Shown: positions 1-8,564 of the stretch, in pieces
Position numbering within the stretch: position 1 is the stretch's first letter
Layout: each line of letters begins with the position of its first letter
The notes under the pieces: generated by a model
Databases searched by the model: none
Told to the model about the DNA's origin: nothing
What the model saw: the letters and a program-made list of their open reading frames with translations, nothing else
DNA from: Micractinium sp. NFX-FRZ
Lineage: Eukaryota > Chlorophyta > Trebouxiophyceae > Chlorellales > Chlorellaceae
NCBI GenBank assembly: GCA_029339195.1
Contig: JAPTJF010000710.1
Span: 1-19,628, forward strand
Direction: 5' to 3'
DNA length: 19,628 nt
Program-made: the position numbers and the translations under genes

Positions 1-1620
1 GCAGGCGGCATCCCTGCACTGGCTGCTTGCCTGCAGCCGGGCCGCAGACGCACGCTGTTTGCGCATGCGACTCATGCAATGGAGAGCATCGCCCAAGAAA
101 TCCCGGCTTCAGCGGCGGCCATGGCTGCTGCCGGCTGCTTCACAGCCTTGATTTGGTGGCTGCAGCACGGCAGCAGCACGGACGGGCGGCAGGCGGCGGC
201 TGAGATGCTGCGTAGCCTGTCGGCTGCCAGCGCAGAGGCCAGGGCAGCCATTGTGGCAGCAGGCGGCATCCGGGCCCTGGTGCAGAGCCTTGAGCGGGAC
301 GGAAACGAGGAGCAGCATGAGCCAGTGACAATAACCCTGGGCAACATAGCTTGGGGCAACCCCGCCCTCCTGGAAACCATCGCAGCTGCAGGTGCCGTTC
401 CCTTGCTCGTGCGCCGTCTGCAGCAGAGCGGCAGCGAGGTGGAGCAACGAGCGGCCGCTGGTCTTCTGTGCGGCTGTTTGGATGCCAGCCCTGAGGACAG
501 TGCAGCGGTGGTGGTGGCCAGCGGCGGCATTCCTGCGCTGGTGCGCTGCCTGGAGCGGGGGAGCAGCGAGGGGATGCTGCACGCGTGCACCGCTGTGCTC
601 CATCGCGTGGCCCAAGACAGCCCCGAGCGCAGGGCAGCCATTGCAGCTGCGGGTGGCATACCCATGCTGGTGTGGCGCCTGCAGCACAGCAGCATTGAGG
701 CAGAGCAGGAGGACGTGGCATGGCTGCTGGGAGCCTTTGCGTATGGCAGTGCCGAGCGCAGCACAGCCATCGTGGCAGCAGGAGGGGCCGGCGCGCTGGT
801 GCAGCTCCTCGAGCGCAGCGGCAGCGAGGGGGCTCAAGAAAAGGCGGCCCTCGCGCTTCAAAGCCTCTCCTTTTGGGGCCCAGAATGCAACGCAGGCATC
901 GCCACGGCCGGCGGGGTGGCTGCCCTGGTACACTGCCTGGGCAGCAGCACTGGGGAGGAGCTGCTTAGCGCGGCTGTTGGTGCGCTGTGCAACCTCGCAC
1001 ACAACAGCCCCGAGCGTTGCGCCGCCATTGCAGCTGCGGGCGGTGTCCCGCTGCTGCAGCAGCTGCGGCGCGGCGGCACCAGCAACCTGGTCAGGCAGGG
1101 GGCGGCCGAGGTTCTTGACAACATAGCTGCTGCCGGTCAGGCCCAGGCGGCAGCATGGGCTGAGAACGCAGCAACCAGCACGGCAGTGCCATGCCATGCT
1201 GCTGAGGGGGCTGCAGCAGCTTCAGCGGATGCCGAGGCACCAGCCGCTGCCCTGGAAGCTTGTGCACCCGTCGTCCCGCCGGCGGACACGGCTGCTGCAC
1301 CAAGGGTGTGCGCGGCAGAGGGCTGCACTCACACCCAGCACCTGCGCAGCTGCAGCGGGTGAGCGTGTGGGATGCCTGCCTGCCTCGAGTGCGGCCGGCA
1401 TGCAAACAGTCATGCGTGCGCTTCACGCTTGCCTATTCAAGAGCCCATCCCTCTGCGAAATGGTGTTCTTGCATGCAGGTGCCGGGCCGTGCGGTACTGC
1501 AGCCCAGCCTGCAGCCGTGCGCACTGGAAGGCACACAAGCCCGAGTGCCGGCGCCTGCAGGCCGCAGCCGATGCTGCCAGCAGTGCTGCCCCCCAGCCCT
1601 CGTCCCCGCTGCAGCCGTAG
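1..1620 (+). CDS. Armadillo-repeat protein with C-terminal MYND zinc finger (5' partial)
   Basis: The frame is open from base 1, so the gene starts outside the window; the Met at 79 is internal. Exons are 1-1358 and 1479-1620, joined by a GTGAGC...GCAG intron, giving 499 visible residues. About nine ARM-like repeats of roughly 42 residues are visible, each with a core like AGGIPALVRCL followed by a helix with E and A; the first is cut by the window edge. The splice completes a MYND finger: CAAEGC, then SCSGC, RYCSPAC, AHWKAHKPEC, with all Cys/His ligands present. ARM repeats form a superhelical protein-binding surface, and MYND fingers bind proline-rich peptides, so this is probably a scaffold or adaptor; its partner is unknown. 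The intron is needed to assemble the finger, since reading through the donor hits a stop at 1360-1362. ARM-MYND proteins are common in chlorophytes. Domain call sure; function unknown. Confidence 0.88.
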
Positions 1621-2100
1621 GGACACACCTGGTACCATGATGCCCCAAAGCAACACCACGCGGGCGGGCCAGCCCCGTGGATTGATGCCTTAGCATGCTG
1701 CCTTTTTGCTGTGCTGTTTGCATCGCTTTCAACATTGCCATCCCTTTCCTGAACCTTGGTTGCATTCTCACGGCATGTTTGGTTGATTCCAAGTTACGGG
1801 GGGTCAGCGCCGTGCACGGGTGCACTTGGCATTTGGGGGGAAGTGAACAGTCAAGACAGAGAAGATTGGAACATCACGATAAACACGATGAGAACGATGA
1901 TGCCAGGTACTCCACCAACGTCCAATCGCTGAGCTGCCAACACCGTCTGGCGTTCCTTCCCACTGCTTGCCAGCATCACTTACAACTGTTGCCGGCGGTG
2001 GTTGAACAGCGGTCTTCCCTGGCACGGGCCGGCTTCACAGCTGCCTGTGTCCTCTGGCCGGCCCTTATGTGCATCATTGCTATGTTGTATGATTGACTGA
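1621..2100. other. Convergent 3' flanks, no gene seen
   Basis: This 480-bp stretch lies between the stop of the ARM-MYND gene (+) and the stop of the AP2-Tudor gene (-), so it should hold both 3' UTRs. It is visibly more AT-rich than the coding regions. No open frame here has recognisable domain content. A TGTAA signal is seen only for the minus-strand gene. Confidence 0.6.
1980..1984 (-). terminator. Putative TGTAA poly(A) signal of the minus-strand AP2-Tudor gene
   Basis: TTACA on the + strand reads TGTAA on the minus strand, about 117 nt past the stop codon at 2101-2103. TGTAA is the usual chlorophyte polyadenylation signal. Position and strand fit, but a pentamer is weak evidence by itself. 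Confidence 0.5.
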
Positions 2101-2922
2101 TTACTGAGCTGCCCTAGCCAGGGCCAGCTTGACTGCCATCTCCATGAGAGCGGCTGCACCAGTGTACTGCCGCACGGCCAGCAGCATGCGCAGGCGGAGC
2201 TCCTGCAGGGAGCGGCGGCACGGAGGGCATAGCACACGCTGTGGTTGCCTGGGCAGGCAGGAGGGCGTGTTGGTGGGCGGAACGGTGCGCAGGCGGCGCT
2301 GCTGCGGACAAGGGCCTGCGCGGCAAGTTGGGCAGAGGCGAGGGAGGGTGGCATCACAGCGCGCACCATGCGCGCAGCACAACACTGCACGTGGGCACCA
2401 CAGCGCAGGCGGCCAACACCCTCAACCCTAGTGCCCCTAGTGGCCCCAGGCAGCCCTCCCACCTTGGACGCCCTCTCCTGCGCCGGCAGGGTGTCCAGCA
2501 GTGCAGCAAAGCTCCCCACCAGCTCGCCGTCCAGCCCAGCAGCGGCCGCTTCTGCCTCCTCAGTTGCCGCGAGAAGCGCGAGGCATATGTCTTGGGCAGC
2601 AGCGCCTGCCCCGGCCGCTGCCGCAGCTGCCGCCGAGCCCGCGGCAGGGAGGGCAGGGGCAGCCGCCGCCACCGCAGGAGCAGCAGGGCCAGCCGGTGTA
2701 GCCACAGGTGTGGCTGCCCCCAAAGCAGCAGGAGTTGGAGGAGATGGGCGGCTGATGACGGCAGTGGCAGCAGGGCTGCCCCTGCCTGCTGTGCCAGCAT
2801 CCACAGACGTCTCTTTGCGGCGCTTCCCACCTGGCTGCCCTGCCCCCGCCTCTGACTGTGCGCGTGCATGCTTGCTTGCCCGCTCGCCGCCGCTCGGCTG
2901 CTGCCGCCTCTGCCGCTGCTGG

Positions 2923-2955
<33 letters not shown>

Positions 2956-5900
2956 TCCCGCTCCACATCTGGCCCCACCGCCTGCTGGCTGGCCTCTGCT
3001 GCTGTGCGCTGCTGTCGGCGATGGTCGCGCAGCTGGCGCTCGTGCTGGCGCTGACGTGGCAGCGACGCCCACTGCAGGTGCGTCTGTGCGTCCAGAGGAT
3101 CAAGCAGCAGCTCAGCGCCGTCGGCATCATACAGCACGCACAGCAGGCTGCATGGGGCAGGGGAGGGGAGGGGGGAGGAACTTCCTTGAAGGGGCACAGA
3201 GGGAGAGTGTTGGTAAGGGTTGCCAGTGAGCCGTGCAGAGCATGGACAGCAGGCGTTGTTGGTAGGCATGCAGCATGCACAGCAGGCTGCATGCCGGGGC
3301 GGGAGGACATCAGGCAGGGAGGGCATCGGCTGAGCACCGGTTGCAAGACTACTACACGCCAGCTGCCTGCCTGTCGTGGATTGACAGGCCCGCGTCAGCA
3401 GCAGGCATAGCGCGTCAAGCAGCCTCTAAGCAAGCCCCACACAACAGGCAGCACCCCTGCACACATGCCCCTGGCAGCCACACCCACCCGCTGCGCAGCA
3501 CGTGCGTGACGCGGCAGCTGTACCAGTCGCCCGACCGCCCCTCGTGCGGCCACCACACGTGCAGCCGCTGGCCCACGTCTGCTGCTGCCGCTGTGGGGCC
3601 GTCTGCCGCTGCTGCTGCTGCTGCTGCCGCCGCTGCTGCCGGTGCAGGCGCCCCTGGGGCCGGCTGCGGGCCGAGGAACTCGTACTCTGCCTGCCCCAAA
3701 TCCAGCAGCGCCTCCTCCCCGTCCTCAAACAACACGTGGTGCTTGCTGCAGGGGGGCAGGGGGCGGGGCCCGAAGGCGTTGATGGTGGTGGGGTGCTGCT
3801 GGCAAGAGGGCACCAGCCGCACCAGCACAGCTGGCTGAGTGCATCATGTAGGCCGGGTGGCTTACAAGAGGCAGGCAGTGCCAGGCGGTTGGACCCACTC
3901 ACCCACTGGGCGTGACCTCTGCCACCCGCCCCTCGTGCCGCTGCCTCACGCCATCCAAAGTCAACCACACGCGCAGGCGCCGCCCCACCGCCGCCGGCCC
4001 GCCGTGCACGCTGGCGCGTGTGTCCTGCTGCCGCTGCCGCTTCTGCCCCTGCTGGCTCTCGCCTGGCTCTTGCTTCACCAGGGCGCCACCCGCTGCCAGG
4101 CTGGCGCTGCCAGCAGCCGCCCGGCGCGGCCTCTTGCGGATTGGAAGCTGCTGCTGCTGCCCCTCTGAGTCGCTGGCAGAGGGCGCCGGCTTACGCTCTC
4201 GCTGCTGCCCCTCGGAAGACTGTGCCGCCGTGGCTGTGCGTGCGGCGGCAGCGGGAGGCGCTAGGGCGGCGGCCAGCAGGCAGAGCTCTCCTGAGTGGTG
4301 CAGGTTCGCCAGAAGGGACCGTAGGGCGTCCAGCGAGCGGCACCCCTGCAGCTGCGACAGCAGGGCGGGGTGCTCGGCCAGGCTGCAGGTGGGAAAGAGG
4401 GTGGATGGGTCGGTGACAGGGTGGCGGGGAAGGGAAGCTGCTTCTGATTTCGTGTGAACGCTGATGTGGCGCAGACATTGGTGACCAAATTGGGCCCCGC
4501 CTCAGATGCACCCACACTAGGGGGTTTCCTGACAGGAGCCCCACACTAGGCATACCAGCAGGAAGGGAGCGAATCCGCCAAGGCAGCTTGACAACAGATG
4601 GGCAGGAGGAGGTGAGGTGCTGTTCAATACAGAGGCGAGCCAACAACACCGAAGCCTGCACGGCACACACCTGCGGGCCGGGAAGTTGAAGAGGTGCAGG
4701 GCGTCGTCCAGGCTGGCGCCGCTGCTGAGCTGGCGCCACGCCACCGCCAGGTCACGCGCCACCGCAGCTTCCGCACGGTTGCCAAAAGTGCCCAGGCTCT
4801 TTTGAACAGGGGCAGCACCTGCGGCTGCATGGCAGGTGGGCAGACCAGACCAAGAGTGACAGCGGGCAGAGGCGACGCGTACCACCCGACAGGTAAAAGG
4901 TGGAGACAATGGGTGGCCAGGCAGGCGGCCGACCTGGAGCAAGCAGTTGGGCGGGGACGGTCGGGCAGGCAGGCAAGCGGATGGGCAGACAGGCAAGCTG
5001 CCCCGTCCCGTAAGAGGCCGCCCACCCCACGCCTCCTAAGCTTTAGGCAAAGTGGGCAGCCAGAAAGCTACCGCCGGCGGGCAAGCGGGTCGCACCTGGG
5101 GGTGCCCCCCCGTCTCCCAGGCCATCCGGCACGTACAGCCGGGCGCTCCACTTGCTCCCTTGGCAGCGCACCACCCCGCGGGTCACCGGCACCAGGCTGC
5201 TGGCATCCAACCAAGGAAGAGCACGGTCTGACGCTGAGGCCGCTGCCGTGGTGGGCGCTCGCGCCGTGGCCGCTGCACCGATGGCTGCTGCCTTGCTTGC
5301 CGCTGCTTCCGGGAATTCTGTCTTGATGCGTGTTGATGCTTGGGCTGCTGCTCTGGTGACGGCACGTGCCTCTGTGGCAGCTGGCTTGGTGGCTGCACAG
5401 GCCTCAGCGGCAGCTGCCGCTGCAGCCGCCGGGGTGCTGTCTGCCCCGGCACCGCGCAGCGGTGCAGCTGCTGCCGCCGCCCCTTCAGAAGGCCCCGCTC
5501 CGCTGCTGCCCGCTGCTGCGCTGCCCGCCCGCGCTGCCGCCCTGCCCGCACTGCGGGCCGCCCTCTGTGCCTGGATCTCGGCTGGCAGAGCGGCCCGCGC
5601 CAGCCGCGCCAGCTGCCCGCTGGCTGCCAGGCTGGCAATGTGGTCCTGCAGCTGGTCCAGAGTGCCGCAGGCTCGCACCCCGGCTGCCAGCCCCGCTTCC
5701 TCGCCCAGCCTGCAGCATGCAAGTGAGATTGAGGCCGGAGTCGGTTGGTCAGTCATTCAGCAATGATCAAAATCGGAGCTCCGCCTGCATGCCTCCCTAC
5801 CCAAGGTGCATCCTCGCATAGGGGGAGTGAGCAGGCAGGGGTGCGGGGGAGCATGGCCGGAGCTGTTCAGCAAATACAATGTGTAGCGGGCGCATCAACA

Positions 5901-6369
5901 TATGTGTGGTTGCAGGCGCTGCCGCTGGTGTGCCCACCCGGCAGGGGCCACAGAACAGAAGAGGTCTCGAGCCCCACCCGGCTTTACCGCTCACCCTCCC
6001 CACTCTTTCAGCCACAGCATACCAGCACTGCGCACTCCACCCCCCCAGCCCCACCTCTCCAGGCAGCAGTTGAAGCGCGCCAGCTGGCCGCTGTGGGCGC
6101 TCCGCCTCGTGTCCCCGCCGCGGCGCCAGAGCAGCATCAGGTCCCTCGCAACAGCAGCCTCTCCCGCGCTGCCAAGCCCGGAGAGGAGTGCTGCCCTGTG
6201 GGCTGTGCTGCTGCTGCTGCGTCCGCTGCTGGGCTGGCCTGGCTCGGTGGCGCCTGCAAGGCAGGGGGCCCCGTGTGGGAGGGGCAGTGCGCGTGAGTGG
6301 GAGCTGATCTGGGGTGCTATAGGCGGGGCAAAGCCGGTGCAGGCAGGCCTGCTGGTTGGCTTTCATGAG

Positions 6370-6417
<48 letters not shown>

Positions 6418-6879
6418 CAAAGGCAGGCAGGCGAAGGCAGGGCCCGCAGCACGAGCAGGGGCAACTGTGCCAGCGGCACGGGCAGGCAGGGGCAACCGCA
6501 CGAGCAGTAAGAAGCAGGCAGGGGCAACTGCGCCAGCAGCAAGGAGCAGGCAGAGGCAACTGTGGCACGGGGTGCCCGCTCACCTCCTAGGATGGGCCGG
6601 CCCTGGCCATCCACCGGGAGTCGGAAGCGGGCGCACCACCGCCCCGACCCTTCCTGGGCCACACCTAGCCAGCGCCGTCCCTCCGGCCTGGGCGGCACCG
6701 CTCCCGCGCCTGCCGCGTCCGAGTCCGCCGCTGCTGCTGCTGGCGCGCCTGCTCCCCCTGCCGCTGCTGGCTCTGCTGCACCCCCTGCCGCTGCCTGCGC
6801 AGCTACTCCCTCTGCCGCTTCCTCAGCGGCGGGCGGCAGCGCTGCTCCTGCGAGTCCTGCTGTGCCCGCACCACCAACA

Positions 6880-6914
<35 letters not shown>

Positions 6915-8189
6915 CATTGCTGCCCCAAATGCTGCCTCGTCAGCGGCGGGCTGCTGCACTCCCGCTGCCAGGCCCGCACCAGCACCACCTACCACTGCTG
7001 CTGGCACTGCTGCTCCCTGCATTGCTTCCCCTCCTGCCGCTGCCTCTGCCACCTCAGCCTGCACAGCCTGCCGTGGCTGCTGCCCCGGCTGTGGCTGCTG
7101 CCCCGGCTGGCTTCTGGTTGCGCCACGCCCCTGGCAAGTGCCCCGCTGCTGCTCCCGCCTCCCCTCTAGAACAGCGCCGCCGCTGGCTAGCTGCGCTGAT
7201 GCCGCCTGTGCGCCCTGCTCCTCCCCTGCCGCCGCCACCAGCTGCGCTTGCACACGGTCACCAAGCAGCGTCAGCCGCAGCTTCACCTGCAATGGAAGGT
7301 GTTGTAACGGCGGGGCGGGCTGCTCCTGCTGCTGCTGCCCCTCTGGCGGATGCTGCACCTCCTGCTTGGCACCTTGCTGCTGCTGCTGCTGCTGCCCCCC
7401 GGTCTGCACTCTTGCCTCTGCACCCCCCCGGCTGCTGGGCTGCTGCTGCTGTACTGCCTCCCCCTCCTCCTTGATTCGGACACAGCTGGCAGGCAGGCCC
7501 TGCTGCACCCCAGCCTCTGCTGGCAGCAGCTGCAGCGGTGGGTGCTCCGCCGTAGGCGAGGCGCGCTGCCCAAGCCGCAACACCCGCGGCAGCAGCGGCA
7601 TCTGCCGCTGCCCATGCTGCTGCTGCTGGCCACGCTGCGACTGCTGCTGTGGTGGTGGCTCATTGACCGTCCGCGTCAGCGGCATGCCTGCAGCTTGATC
7701 CGGTCGGCCAGAAGGCAGCTGCCCTGCGTTGCATTCTGACGCTGCCACCGCTTGCTTGCTGATGAGCATCCCTGATGGCTGCTCCTGCTGCGCCTGTCCC
7801 TGCTGCTCCTGCTGCAGCGGCGCCGCACCCTCCTGCTGCTGCTCCCCCTGCTGCAGCGGCGCCGCGTCTGGCCTTTTGCCGCCGCTGTCCGCAGGTGCCG
7901 GCGGCAACGCGTGCTGCTCCCCATCCTGCTCGGAAGCAGGCCGCCCCCGCTTCTGCGCCCGCTCCCACAGCTGATCCGTTGTTGCTGGTGGCACGCTGCC
8001 GACCACCTCCTGTGGCTCCTGTTTGATGCTGACAGGCGTGGGTGAGTGCTGTCCCAGGCGTGCCAGCAGGCTGCTGCTGATCATGGCGGTGCTGAGCGGC
8101 GGAGACGCCTCGCCAGGTGACGGAGGCGGCGGCGCTATGACGCCTGCTGCCGCAGCCACCGGTGAAGGCGGTTCATCTCCAGGTAGCAT
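2101..8189 (-). CDS. AP2-like x2 / tandem Tudor-like putative transcription or chromatin regulator (larger paralogue)
   Basis: Eight exons (minus strand): 8189-6584, 6253-6055, 5709-5096, 4824-4671, 4382-3903, 3745-3488, 3147-2463, 2202-2101; all introns GT-AG, phases 1,2,1,2,2,2,0; about 1365 residues. ATG 8189 is the first in-frame ATG. Residues 1-500 are Gln/Pro/Ala-rich. AP2-like domain 1 spans about 503-600 (WLGVAQEGSGRWCARFRLP; then GSAGEAAVARDL). AP2-like domain 2 spans about 780-857 (TRGVVRCQGSKWSARLYVP; LGTFGNRAEAAVARDLAVAW; FNFP). Each is followed by a similar helical module. A basic NLS (PIRKRPRR) is near 938. Tudor-like 1 is about 990-1043 (VGRRLRVWLTLDG, KHHVLFEDGEEALLDL) and Tudor-like 2 about 1075-1135. 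A Gln-rich basic segment and a conserved cap end the protein. It is inferred to be nuclear and to bind DNA and methylated histone or protein tails. Domain calls are by eye. Confidence 0.78.
3264..3297 (-). repeat. Duplicate of the exon 7 splice-acceptor boundary inside intron 6
   Basis: The 3' splice site and first bases of exon 7 (3153-3125) recur about 139 bp upstream in the intron. Both read CATGCAGCCTGCTGTGC, followed by G/A-TGCTG, and both have the same AG. The offset is not a multiple of three, so using the upstream copy would shift the frame. Confidence 0.65.
3460..3990 (-). repeat. Left arm of inverted duplication (Tudor exons plus introns)
   Basis: Read on the minus strand, this segment (end of exon 5, intron 5, exon 6, start of intron 6) is nearly identical to 10570-11135 on the + strand. 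The match continues into both introns, for example GTGAGTGGGTCCAACCGCCT against GTGAGCGGGCCCAACCGCCT, and GTGGGTGTGGCTGCC after exon 6 in both. Confidence 0.85.
6370..6430 (-). repeat. (AGGC)n microsatellite, read CCTG in the sense of the gene
   Basis: About 12 perfect AGGC units followed by imperfect ones lie in intron 1 (6583-6254) of the minus-strand AP2-Tudor gene, giving a pyrimidine-rich CTGCCTGC run in the sense strand upstream of the 3' splice site. Confidence 0.9.
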
Positions 8190-8564
8190 GGGCCCTGTGA
8201 TGCTTGATACGGGAGTTGAGTGGGCGAAGGCTGTCGGCCAGCAGAGTGGAGAGCGCGGGGAGGGTTCCGTCCGATGCGATGCCTGCACCAGGCACCCCGA
8301 TCTAAGCTCTTTGCCAATTGAAAGAGCCCTGTGGGCAGGAGACTGCGCCAATTTGGGCAGGGTCCCACCAAGGCGTGCCTGCTGCGCTCACAAGCGGAGA
8401 GCCCTTCTCGAAAGCCTTTACGCCCTTGCTGTTGTCTGTTTGATGGCAGAGGAGGATTTGGTTGTTCGGTGGGCCTGACGGTCCGTTCAGCACGCAGCTG
8501 GCGAGGTGTGCGACGAATCTCGCAATCGGCTTGCAATCCCCAAGCGCAGGTTCCCTGTGCGGCC
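8190..8564. promoter_or_regulatory. Shared divergent promoter between the two AP2-Tudor paralogues
   Basis: This 375-bp interval separates the two divergent start codons (minus gene ATG at 8189, plus gene ATG at 8565, each in a favourable context, GGGCCCATGC and GCGGCCATGT). It is the only place for their core promoters unless UTR introns exist. A CCAAT box is at 8314-8318. GCGCCAAT at 8345-8352 holds a second CCAAT and reads ATTGGCGC on the minus strand, like an E2F-type site. I see no clear TATA box. The interval is less GC-rich than the flanking exons. Shared regulation is inferred from geometry. Confidence 0.6.

Noticed and set aside
109..1197. Long minus-strand open frame opposite the ARM repeats
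   Set aside because: It is a mirror of the repetitive GC-rich ARM coding sequence; its periodicity follows the repeats on the + strand and it has no recognisable domain.
6370..6430. CRISPR-like or phage-like repeat array
   Set aside because: It is a simple tetranucleotide microsatellite without spacers, in an intron of a eukaryotic gene.
6584..8189. Retroelement gag-like polyprotein for the Gln-rich exon
   Set aside because: There is no zinc knuckle, protease, reverse transcriptase or terminal repeat, and the exon splices in frame to AP2 and Tudor exons.
8190..8351. N-terminal extension of the larger AP2-Tudor protein
   Set aside because: The frame stays open to 8351 but the initial codon there is TTG; the first ATG is at 8189, and the extension would run into the shared promoter.
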